Assembly (NCBI RefSeq): GCF_023111095.1
Contig: NZ_JALGYW010000019.1
Coordinates: 40,255 to 104,254, forward strand
Length of the DNA: 64,000 nucleotides
Origin: Maribellus sp. YY47
GTDB lineage: Bacteria > Bacteroidota > Bacteroidia > Bacteroidales > Prolixibacteraceae
Direction of reading: 5' to 3'
This document shows, one piece after another, positions 35,736 through 43,284 of the stretch (position 1 is its first letter; every line of letters begins with the position of its first letter). Both the position numbers and the translations under genes were made by a program. Under the pieces are notes generated by a model that had not been told where the DNA came from, did no database searches, and saw only the letters and a program-made list of their open reading frames with translations.

Positions 35736-36077
35736 TTAGTTGATCTCATCGCCACACTCCCATAATTTTATGGGGCGATGCTTGTTTTGCTCATAATCAG
35801 CGGGATCGAGAAATTCTCCCCAAACCACCTTGTCGCCGTTGGAGCGGTACACCTCACAGTTACTGCACGACCAATAACCACAGTACAGATGATAGTAATA
35901 TTGCTCGTTGTAAGTCCATCGTTGCAGGATACATCCATTACATTCACCTGATTCCTGAAGTTCAGTCAAGCGCACTTTCATCCAAGCCGGAATTATAACT
36001 TCTTCGGTTTCACGTTCCTCACAGTTAATCAGAAAAAAAGCCAAAACCGAAAGGATAATTACGATTCTCCACTTCAT
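35736..36077 (-). CDS. Small cysteine-rich lipoprotein-like protein, last gene of surface operon
   Basis: About 113 residues from the ATG at 36077; an overlapping TTG at 36083 is less likely. A hydrophobic leader (IVIILSVLAFFLINC) ends in a candidate lipidation cysteine with Asn before it, a less usual lipobox. The mature part (IPAWMKVRLTELQESGECNGCI ..., split by several cysteines, YCGYWSCSNCEVYRSNGD) resembles the small DUF6970-type domain in its opening IPxWxKxxxxxL pattern. That link is tentative. Six mature cysteines suggest disulfides. It starts two bases after the stop of the preceding gene, so it is translationally coupled to the operon. Confidence 0.65.
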   Translation of the reverse strand: MKWRIVIILSVLAFFLINCEERETEEVIIPAWMKVRLTELQESGECNGCILQRWTYNEQYYYHLYCGYWSCSNCEVYRSNGDKVVWGEFLDPADYEQNKHRPIKLWECGDEIN

Positions 36078-36079
36078 TT

Positions 36080-36571
36080 TCAATTGTCGTAAATCGTTAA
36101 TAAAACATTCGTTTCAAAATCCTGCGCTCCCAGCGTAACCGAGAGTCCGGACAACCTCAACTGAACAGGAATATCAGTAACTAAACCACGTCCGCTAAAA
36201 AAAAACGTTGACGTGTTGTTAACTACCTGGTAACTGCTTCCTCCGGAAATCTGATTATTTTTATCGCCATACCCTTGTCCGGTTCGTACAATTTCTAACT
36301 GAACAATATCATTCCAGACTAAATCTTCTTTCACCACCTCAATTTTCCATTTTTGGTTAGGATTATTTTTTTTATCCCAATTGTCGTCGGAATTAACAGA
36401 AACAAATACCGATGACTCACTTTCAAGGGTAGCGGCAAAATCTTCACCGGCTTCTGAAATTGTAAAGTTTGCACCGTCGAAGGAAACCTCTCCATCTACT
36501 GTCACCGTCATTGGTTGGGCGTTAACGAGTAATCCCAAAAACAAAAAAGCCAATGCCAAAGTATATTTCAT
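36080..36571 (-). CDS. Secreted subunit-like protein D of surface operon
   Basis: About 163 residues from the ATG at 36571, with a signal peptide (TLALAFLFLGLLVNAQ) and a wholly beta-rich mature part. It lacks the YTGxG/GH signature of the three other subunits but ends TNVLLTIYDN. This is the same alternating hydrophobic last strand plus Asp-Asn seen in them (VVYTLTDDN, VMYTITDN). I infer a divergent fibre subunit, perhaps a tip or adaptor. It begins seven bases after the preceding stop. No named family recognised. Confidence 0.65.
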   Translation of the reverse strand: MKYTLALAFLFLGLLVNAQPMTVTVDGEVSFDGANFTISEAGEDFAATLESESSVFVSVNSDDNWDKKNNPNQKWKIEVVKEDLVWNDIVQLEIVRTGQGYGDKNNQISGGSSYQVVNNTSTFFFSGRGLVTDIPVQLRLSGLSVTLGAQDFETNVLLTIYDN

Positions 36572-36577
36572 ACTCAA

Positions 36578-37138
36578 TTAATTATCAGTTATGGTATACA
36601 TTACGGTGAACACCTGCTCTCCGATCGATTTAATCTGCTCAAAATCTGAAATCTCGAGAAAATATTGTATTTCATGTCCCTTGCCTATCCCATCTCCGGT
36701 AAAGCAACTCCCGATCCCCGAAATAACCGGATGTGGCTGACTGGTAATCTGAACCTTTCCAACCGGACTTCCCTGGTTCTCGCTGCCAAATGCCGAAGCA
36801 ACCGACGCTTGAATATACAGCGAAATACCATCAGGAATACTTCCTTCTGAAATTTGTGCGTTGATTGAACGACGGCTTCCATTCTTAAGAATTGCTGAGG
36901 TATAGTTGATCCAAACGGTTTCGTTCGAGACATGTTCCACCACCGGTTCTCCACCGGCAACACCTGGTGCAGCAATAGCAAACTCAACGTTTCCAAGATC
37001 GGGTTCAATATCCACTAACGCAATCTCCGGTAACGAAAACCGTACATTCACATAACCGCTATTCCATTGCGCACTCGCCGACCATCCACCGATCAGCGTC
37101 ACCCAAACAACCATCAGATATTTCATAACGTTCTTCAT
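36578..37138 (-). CDS. Secreted subunit-like protein C, paralogue of 41081 and 41777 genes
   Basis: About 186 residues with signal peptide (MKYLMVVWVTLIGGWSASAQ). The start is set at the ATG at 37138; ATGs at 37147 and 37159 are possible. The mature protein shares with subunits A and B an N-terminal strand ending IxLVD, the pattern VWINYTSAILKNG.RR, P.GISLYIQA, the motif VISGIGSCFTGDG..KGHEIQYFLE, and a final strand VFTVMYTITDN. These make a beta-sandwich of pilin-like size. Its position after the barrel gene separates it from the other two paralogues, which lie before the chaperone. That could mean a different place in the fibre. Confidence 0.7.
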   Translation of the reverse strand: MKNVMKYLMVVWVTLIGGWSASAQWNSGYVNVRFSLPEIALVDIEPDLGNVEFAIAAPGVAGGEPVVEHVSNETVWINYTSAILKNGSRRSINAQISEGSIPDGISLYIQASVASAFGSENQGSPVGKVQITSQPHPVISGIGSCFTGDGIGKGHEIQYFLEISDFEQIKSIGEQVFTVMYTITDN

Positions 37139-37179
37139 TGATCTCATTTCAACGACCATTATTGGATTTGTGTGTAAAG

Positions 37180-40100
37180 CTAATCTTTACCATTTTCTCT
37201 GAAATCTATCAGATTAATCACCTTCCCATTTTTGATTATAACCACAAAAGGCGATTCATACTCTGTTTTTAATTTTTCCAATTCTTCTCTTGCCTCCTTC
37301 AGGGTTTTAAAACTGCCGATAAAATACTTGTGTAAGCTATCAATTTGTTTCTCGAAATAAAAAGATTGCCCTTTCAGAAACTTCGAGTCTTTTCGCAACG
37401 CTTTACGAAATGCGCCAATCTGTACCGAATAAAACAAGTCCGGCTCAGAAGGTTCTTTGACTGTTCGTTTACTGATCACCACCGGCATCGATCCCTTTTC
37501 CACCGACAACGCGTTTCCGGAAGATTTAAAGATGATCTCCTTTTTCGAAGACTCCAGCACGATTTCAGCATACTTCTGATCCCCCGGTTCAAGATGATAG
37601 GTATACGTTGACTGCTTTGGCTTATAACCCGCCGGAACCGTATTCCCGTAAATACGCAACTCTACCTCCCCGGGGCGAACCAGCGGAAATGAAAACCGGC
37701 CGTCGCTGTCGGTAGCTATGCGGAAGGTTTCAAAATCGGTTCTCAACTCCACCACAATATTGGCGGGTTTTACCGACTTGTCGTCCAATGCGGCCAACTT
37801 ATTCTGCCCCAACAGGAGTTGTCCGTTCAGTCGGGCTCCTTTCTGAATCTGAATGTTTACCACCGATTCGTCATTATCCAGCACCTCCAGCTCCAAAGGC
37901 ATTGGAATACTTGGTATCTCATCCACATCCAGCCTTGCCCGGTCCACGATCAACAACTGCTTTCCGGGTGGAACCAACTTAAATTCGAACTCCCCGTTTT
38001 TATTCGTCACCGTGGTTTCATTCAGCATCCGCAGATAAACGCCTTCCACAGCATCTCCCTTTTGATTGCTGATTCGTCCAAGCACTTTGCCTGCTTTTAC
38101 AACCTGTTTTAACGGAATTCCCAATTTATACGAATACGTAGCTGAAACCGTAAACTCCGGATCGTCAACCTGATGCCTAAAAATCGTATAAAAACTCCGG
38201 AGCGCGATTTCGTGCTTACGCAGGAAGGAGTAATTCAGGTTGAACTGCATCAGGTTGCGGTTGCGGTAATAATCGTCGATATCGTACGCATTTTGCAAAT
38301 AAAAATTGGCCCGAAGATTTTTCGAGATCCGGCTGGTAGCTGCCATTCCCACCAATAAGCTTCGCTGGTCATCCGAAATGATACGGTTTATGTTCGACCA
38401 GTTTCCAAAAACACGTACCGAATGCTGAGAATTAAAACGATAGGTTATATCTGCAGCAGCCCTGTAACTGCTTTGGTTTTCCTGTCCGGCATTTTCGAGG
38501 AAGTTGGTTGTTTCACCAATTTCGCCGTTCAAATAATAATATAGCTTTCTGAACCTGTGGCTGAATTGCAAATTCCAGGAATCAGTTTGATAATGAAACT
38601 TCTCCTTAATCAAACGGTCTTCCCGCTCATATTGTCGCCAGTATACTTTCAGATTACTCCTTTCGCTTGTTTTATAACTGACAGCTCCCTGCAACGACCG
38701 GGAATAGGGTGCCGTTACAAAAAAAGTATCCAGTTGCGCGTTTCTGAAATCTTCCCGTGCATTGGCATACAAACTTATCCGCTTCGATACGCGCACACTC
38801 AATCCTGCAGAGTAAAACCGCGAATTGGTATAATAACCGGGGTAGTCCTTTCCCGTATCGTAATAAACTCCATTAAATTGAAAGATGGAAAACTGACTGT
38901 TCAGACCAGCACGAATAGCATTCGATTTTTTACTGAGAAACTGCCCGTGTGATAATTCGATTTCAACTGATGTCCGCTTAAAGGGATTTAGCAGCGAAGT
39001 AAAACTAAACAACTGAGCAGGATCATTTTCAAGTTGATATTTCTTTGACAAATAATACAATCCGATTTTATTATTTCGCTTAAAACTGAAATCGGTGAAT
39101 GCAGCCAATTCACTTTCAATCTCCTGATAAAAACGTGGCTGCAGGTATTTCATCCCCACTCCCCATCCGTTGTTCAGCGTTAGTTTGCTCTCCACTCCCC
39201 GCCCATACCTGAACGACTCGGTAAGCGGCGTAAGCGAATAGGATTTATCTCCCAGAAACACTTCGAGGTTATCGTTCGAATAAGTCAGATAATACTGGTC
39301 GTACAACCCCAGAAAGCTCAGATCAGAATTGTCGGGCCAGCGGGCCATAAATCCCAACTGGTGTTTTCCTTCGGTATCCAGGGAGCCACTCCCCTCAACC
39401 TGGTATTGCAAAACCGACTGATAGTCGTTATCCCGGTTAGTTGAAAGATAAGTGGCAGATGCCTTCACGGGAAACCGGAAGTATAAATCTTTACTGGCTT
39501 TTTTTGAGGGCAACACAACGGTGCTGGCATAAACGCTTTTCAAAACCCTTTCGTCGACCTGCGCCCTGACCGTAAACGACTCATCAACGCTTTGCACAGC
39601 CTCTTCTGATGTTGATTTTACAACCTGAACGCTCGCCGAAGCTCCCGGTTCCAATGAAAGGGTTGAAGTCCCTTTTACATCGCAATTATTTGTATTTATA
39701 AAAACATTTTTCGACGTATTCCCCAGGTTTTGTATCCTGTATGATGCAGAAATCTCATCTCCCGCCGATACGTAAGTTGGTTTTTCGATCAACTCCAGTG
39801 TAATGTTCTCAATTTCCAAAACAGAGATATTCATGCTTGCTTCAGCCAATAACTGTTTCCCTTGCCTGTTTTTCAACTGAATTGAAACCGGATATTTACC
39901 AACCCCAGTCTGTCCCTCAACTTTCAATGAAACAATACCCAGTTTTTTTTGTCCGGGTTCCACCATAAATTCGGTAATCTTCGTGATCAGATTCCACGAA
40001 TCGGGAAAAGAAAAGGAAAGCTCCAGCTCTGCAACATCGGCAGATAAATTTTCGATCTGATAAGCCAGATTCACCACTTCTCCCGGACGAACAACAAGCT

Positions 40101-40200
40101 CGTTTTTCACAAAATGAATAGACAGAGAATCGCTCTGCCCCAATACCTGGAGAGTCGAAATCGGAATAAGAATGGCTAATATGAGGAGATAGCGAAGCAT
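37180..40200 (-). CDS. Usher-like outer-membrane barrel protein with Ig-like, carboxypeptidase-regulatory and SPOR domains
   Basis: A 1006-residue protein from the ATG at 40200, one base after the preceding stop. After a signal peptide (LLILAILIPISTLQVLGQ) come two COG1470/NEW3-like Ig domains (about 25-220: VVRPGEVVNLAYQIENLS, YVSAGDEISASYRIQNLG). Residues about 240-690 alternate aromatic and polar residues every few positions, as in large beta-barrels (LYDQYYLTYSNDNLEVFLGD, NLMQFNLNYSFLRKHE). Two carboxypeptidase-regulatory/Cna-B-like domains follow (about 698-780, 790-880: VTNKNGEFEFKLVPPGK, TDSDGRFSFPLVRPGE). Residues 922-1000 form a SPOR domain (YSVQIGAFRK, YFIGSFKTLKEAREELEKLK) that in known proteins binds denuded peptidoglycan. 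The architecture suggests a translocation/assembly platform analogous to fimbrial ushers. It is not a canonical PF00577 usher. Confidence 0.65.
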   Translation of the reverse strand: MLRYLLILAILIPISTLQVLGQSDSLSIHFVKNELVVRPGEVVNLAYQIENLSADVAELELSFSFPDSWNLITKITEFMVEPGQKKLGIVSLKVEGQTGVGKYPVSIQLKNRQGKQLLAEASMNISVLEIENITLELIEKPTYVSAGDEISASYRIQNLGNTSKNVFINTNNCDVKGTSTLSLEPGASASVQVVKSTSEEAVQSVDESFTVRAQVDERVLKSVYASTVVLPSKKASKDLYFRFPVKASATYLSTNRDNDYQSVLQYQVEGSGSLDTEGKHQLGFMARWPDNSDLSFLGLYDQYYLTYSNDNLEVFLGDKSYSLTPLTESFRYGRGVESKLTLNNGWGVGMKYLQPRFYQEIESELAAFTDFSFKRNNKIGLYYLSKKYQLENDPAQLFSFTSLLNPFKRTSVEIELSHGQFLSKKSNAIRAGLNSQFSIFQFNGVYYDTGKDYPGYYTNSRFYSAGLSVRVSKRISLYANAREDFRNAQLDTFFVTAPYSRSLQGAVSYKTSERSNLKVYWRQYEREDRLIKEKFHYQTDSWNLQFSHRFRKLYYYLNGEIGETTNFLENAGQENQSSYRAAADITYRFNSQHSVRVFGNWSNINRIISDDQRSLLVGMAATSRISKNLRANFYLQNAYDIDDYYRNRNLMQFNLNYSFLRKHEIALRSFYTIFRHQVDDPEFTVSATYSYKLGIPLKQVVKAGKVLGRISNQKGDAVEGVYLRMLNETTVTNKNGEFEFKLVPPGKQLLIVDRARLDVDEIPSIPMPLELEVLDNDESVVNIQIQKGARLNGQLLLGQNKLAALDDKSVKPANIVVELRTDFETFRIATDSDGRFSFPLVRPGEVELRIYGNTVPAGYKPKQSTYTYHLEPGDQKYAEIVLESSKKEIIFKSSGNALSVEKGSMPVVISKRTVKEPSEPDLFYSVQIGAFRKALRKDSKFLKGQSFYFEKQIDSLHKYFIGSFKTLKEAREELEKLKTEYESPFVVIIKNGKVINLIDFRENGKD

Positions 40201-40201
40201 G

Positions 40202-41002
40202 TCAGATTTCAAGCGAAATGTTGCTGCCATAAACATGGTCTTCATCGCAGTCTGCCACAAGAATTGCAGAATAGTTACCTGATTTCAGGCCTTCCAAAAC
40301 GAGAGAAGTTTTTATTGAAGTGCCCGGAAGCGTTTTCCGCCTGTCGGCCTTAAAAACACCTTTTGAGTTCCCGCTTTCATCAAATACTTCCAGACTTATT
40401 TCGGGCTTCAAAATACATTCACCTGTATTTTCAACCGCCACATTCAGCACATTGTTCTCTCCGTTATTCTCCAACTCCAATCCTAAAAACTGCAAATCTT
40501 TTTTCCCCGATTCTCCAATATTTGTAATCACCTGAACGGCATACCGAATGGCAGTATTGATTTTTACGCCATGCGTAGAAGCAGAGGTATCAGGAGGAAC
40601 AATCCCTTCCACCATAATCACACTCCAATACGTACCTTTTAATGAATCGTTTTGCGGCACATTCACTTCAAAATCAACAAATGCTTTTTCGTTGGGTTGA
40701 AGCGTAAGCAATTGCGGACTGTATTTTATCCACGAAGCGTTAGAACGCGCAAGTGTTCCGGGCTCATCGTGCCGGCTTTCTCCGGTGTACGAAAACCAGT
40801 AATCACGGATATAAACTTTTACACTCTTTTCTTCCGAGCCATTATTTTGAATTTCAATTCGTTCTTTGTACGTTCCTCCGGTCTGCCCGGTCGTCTCATG
40901 CGTCAAGCCATTTAATACCAAAATATTGGCATCTGAGGTTGGAGAAATCAAAGAAAAAAGAAGAAAAAAGAATAAGATGTGGATCAGATAGTGTTGCCTC
41001 AT
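40202..41002 (-). CDS. Periplasmic chaperone-like two-Ig-domain protein
   Basis: A 266-residue protein with a signal peptide (HILFFFLLFSLISPTSDA). Residues about 25-130 form a first Ig-like domain (ERIEIQNNGSEEKSVKVYIRDYWF; LLTLQPNEKAFVDFEVNVP). This layout is like WxLIP/DUF916 and fimbrial chaperone N-domains. The stretch INTAIRYAVQVITNIG near 145-160 resembles the alternating G1 edge strand that complements subunits. Residues 165-266 form a second Ig-like domain with a late Cys pair. It sits between the subunit genes and the barrel gene, exactly where chaperones lie in chaperone/usher operons. Homology to a named family is suggestive, not proven. Confidence 0.65.
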   Translation of the reverse strand: MRQHYLIHILFFFLLFSLISPTSDANILVLNGLTHETTGQTGGTYKERIEIQNNGSEEKSVKVYIRDYWFSYTGESRHDEPGTLARSNASWIKYSPQLLTLQPNEKAFVDFEVNVPQNDSLKGTYWSVIMVEGIVPPDTSASTHGVKINTAIRYAVQVITNIGESGKKDLQFLGLELENNGENNVLNVAVENTGECILKPEISLEVFDESGNSKGVFKADRRKTLPGTSIKTSLVLEGLKSGNYSAILVADCDEDHVYGSNISLEI

Positions 41003-41080
41003 TCTGATTGGTTTTTACATTATGAAAATTTCCAATGCTAAAATACCAATATCAAGGTTCTTTACAATTGTTTTAGGAAA

Positions 41081-41644
41081 TTAATTATCGTCTGTTAATG
41101 TATAAACGACATTTACTGAGGCTCCTTTATTTTTAGTGTTTTGATGGAACCGGGTTTCATCCAACTCTACCTGATACGACAACAGATGACCATTATGAGC
41201 ACCTTTCCCCGTATAACAACTTCCAATTCCAGAAATAACATCGGCAGGACGCTGACCAAGCACCACCGTTCCATTTGTTTTCCCTAATTCTCCGTTGCCG
41301 TTGCCCACACTGTCTTCCGCCTTCAATTTTAGAACAACTCCTTCGGGTATTTTTCCTTCAACAGTTGCAGTTACTTTTCTTTTCTGATTTTTATGACAGA
41401 TAGATGAATAATTCAGCCAGACACTCACTTCCGAATCAGCTTCCAATTTTATCGTATTACCCGCAGACGATGGAGAAATTCCACACAATTCAACACCAGA
41501 GCTATTTTCATACTGAAGCGACAACAAAGCAACATTGGGGATAATAATGCTTGCTTTATGTTCAGCATTTTTACCACTGCCTATGCAAAATCGCGTGATC
41601 GAAAAAAGCATAATAATTACAAGAAATGTGCCCTTGTGTTTCAT
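41081..41644 (-). CDS. Secreted subunit-like protein B
   Basis: About 187 residues from the ATG at 41644 (an upstream start at 41692 gives a poor leader). Signal peptide TFLVIIMLFSITRFCIGSG. The mature part parallels subunits A and C: IIIPNVALLSL, VWLNYSSICHKNQKRKV, KIPEGVVLKLKAED, ISGIGSCYTGKGAHNGHLLSY and the closing strand VNVVYTLTDDN. Three cysteines could make a disulfide, one more than in C. It precedes the chaperone-like gene by 78 bp and follows subunit A. I infer a structural fibre subunit. Confidence 0.7.
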   Translation of the reverse strand: MKHKGTFLVIIMLFSITRFCIGSGKNAEHKASIIIPNVALLSLQYENSSGVELCGISPSSAGNTIKLEADSEVSVWLNYSSICHKNQKRKVTATVEGKIPEGVVLKLKAEDSVGNGNGELGKTNGTVVLGQRPADVISGIGSCYTGKGAHNGHLLSYQVELDETRFHQNTKNKGASVNVVYTLTDDN

Positions 41645-41776
41645 ACTGTTAAAAGTAGACAGCCTGAACACGAAAGACAATAGGCAAAACACCTATTAAT
41701 GCGGTAAAAAAGACTGAAAATAAAAAGAGGAAAACCGATCAGTCTTCCTCTTACCCTTATTTTTTATCGTTATTTG

Positions 41777-42340
41777 TTATTCCGCTGTGATAGTATAGGT
41801 AATCGTTACGCTAAAATTGTCAGAGGTTAAAGCACTATAACTTGCGTCTGTATCTGTCATTTTCAAGGAATAAGTAAGCAGGTGTCCACTTGCACCCGTC
41901 CCTGTATAACCATTTTTGATTCCAGTAACAATTTCCTTGCCTTCCGTAGTGCTCAGCACAACAGGAGTATCAACTCCAGTCCCACGATTACCTTTTCCTC
42001 CAACTGAATTTTTGGCAGTCTCCAGCTCAATTGTAACACCGGCGGGTAAACTTGTCCCATTCTCAGTCATCGAAACAGAAATGGTATTGGAAGAACTGCC
42101 ATTGTTCAAGATGGAAGAATACTGCAAATACTTTGTGTTATTGGTGGCGCTGCTAAAATCCAATGCCTCTCCAGCGTTCTCAGGAGCAGTTGGTGCAAGT
42201 GTAATGTCTCCAGTAGAGGACAAGCCAACCATAGCATACGATGGGATAGTAACTGTTATGTTGTGTGAAACATTTGTTTGAGCGTTTAAGGCTACTGCTA
42301 AAAAAAAGATTAAAACGGATACTAAAGATAATTTTTTCAT
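41777..42340 (-). CDS. Secreted subunit-like protein A, first gene of surface operon
   Basis: A 187-residue protein with signal peptide (LSLVSVLIFFLAVALNAQ) and a serine/threonine-rich, cysteine-free beta-sandwich: HNITVTIPSYAMVGL, YLQYSSILNNGSSSN, LPAGVTIELETA, IVTGIKNGYTGTGASGHLLTY, last strand VTITYTITAE. The simple composition and first position suggest the major subunit of the putative fibre. It has the longest upstream region (257 bp), which carries the GGGACA composite motif. A 132-bp gap follows before subunit B, with no hairpin recognised. Confidence 0.72.
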   Translation of the reverse strand: MKKLSLVSVLIFFLAVALNAQTNVSHNITVTIPSYAMVGLSSTGDITLAPTAPENAGEALDFSSATNNTKYLQYSSILNNGSSSNTISVSMTENGTSLPAGVTIELETAKNSVGGKGNRGTGVDTPVVLSTTEGKEIVTGIKNGYTGTGASGHLLTYSLKMTDTDASYSALTSDNFSVTITYTITAE

Positions 42341-42484
42341 GTTGTTGTGTTTTTTATTTGTTTGTAATTATTCTTCAAAAAATCTTGCATCTATTTGCGT
42401 CCGATGCGCCAAACAAAAAACAACTCACGTGCCAAAAACAACAACACACTATATATCAACCACTTATAGTCCGCACCAAAAATT

Positions 42485-42526
42485 CATTGAATTCAACATG
42501 GGACAACAATTAACCACATTGGGACA
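42485..42526. promoter_or_regulatory. Composite motif CATTGAATT-N6-GGGACA with second GGGACA upstream of surface operon
   Basis: CATTGAATT (42485-42493), six bases, GGGACA (42500-42505) and another GGGACA (42521-42526) 21 bp on. The same composite occurs at 2303-2334 before the GLUG gene. A weaker relative, GAGACA, is at 42587-42592. The motif is about 145 bp ahead of the subunit A start. Confidence 0.55.
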
Positions 42527-42597
42527 TTAGTAATAAAATGGGAATGCCGGGAAAACCAATAAAAACACCTCGTACTGAGCCAATATGAGACACGTAA

Positions 42598-43176
42598 CTA
42601 TTTTGAAGATTCCAGATAACTGGATGCAATCTCCAGTTCTTTATACCACTCTTCGCCATATTTACGAATAAGCGGTTCTTTTAGAAATTTATAAAGGGGA
42701 AGCTTTTGGGAAGCGCCACACTGGCGGCCAGGTTTGCAGATTTTTAACTGCTGGTAGTTTACTGCGTCAAAATCGCGGTATTCAGTTATCCGGATTGGAA
42801 ACAAATGACAGGAAACCGGCTTCCGAAAGGCTGTTTTTCCTTCGAAATAAGCTTTTTCGATGGCACACTGCAAAATGCCTTTGTCGTTGTAAAACGAATA
42901 CGCACATTGCCGGTTGTCGACAAGCGGAGTTACCAGATCTCCATCACTGTCAATCATCGAATACCCCTGTTTTTCTACCTCCCTCTTATGTTTAGCAGGA
43001 AGATATTCTTCAAACACGGGATAATCCGTCTCAATATGAATGGCTTCTTCATCGGTAAGCGGAGCTCCGGAGTCTCCCTCAATACAACATGCTCCTTTGC
43101 ACTTCAGGATATCGCACAAAAAATGCTTCTCAAAAATGTCATCACTTAATATTGTCCGCCCGATCTCAATCACCAT
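42598..43176 (-). CDS. DUF3109 family protein
   Basis: A 192-residue cytoplasmic protein of the DUF3109 family, widespread in Bacteroidota. It has a cysteine-rich N-terminus (HFLCDILKCKGACCIEGDSGAPL) and further conserved cysteines (NRQCAYSF, ILQCAIEKAY, SCHLFPIR, LKICKPGRQC). The arrangement resembles the YkgJ-type Fe-S or zinc-binding proteins, so metal binding is likely. Its biochemical role is unknown. It lies between gpmI and the surface operon, on the same strand as both; the 108-bp gap to gpmI carries a long-loop inverted repeat. Confidence 0.9.
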   Translation of the reverse strand: MVIEIGRTILSDDIFEKHFLCDILKCKGACCIEGDSGAPLTDEEAIHIETDYPVFEEYLPAKHKREVEKQGYSMIDSDGDLVTPLVDNRQCAYSFYNDKGILQCAIEKAYFEGKTAFRKPVSCHLFPIRITEYRDFDAVNYQQLKICKPGRQCGASQKLPLYKFLKEPLIRKYGEEWYKELEIASSYLESSK

Positions 43177-43199
43177 TCTTCTTTACTAATTGTGAACAT

Positions 43200-43267
43200 T
43201 ATCATCATTCCCGCGAAAGCCGAATCTTTCAAAACTTCTCAGACTCTTTCCCGCAGGAATGATGATA
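43200..43267. repeat. Inverted repeat with 12-bp perfect arms
   Basis: TATCATCATTCC (43200-43211) and GGAATGATGATA (43256-43267) enclose 44 bases that begin CCGCGAAAGC. The form resembles short interspersed REP/MITE-like repeats built around TTCCCGCGAAAGCGGGAA. It may also act as a gpmI terminator. Confidence 0.6.
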
Positions 43268-43284
43268 TATCTTTTTTGAAAAAC

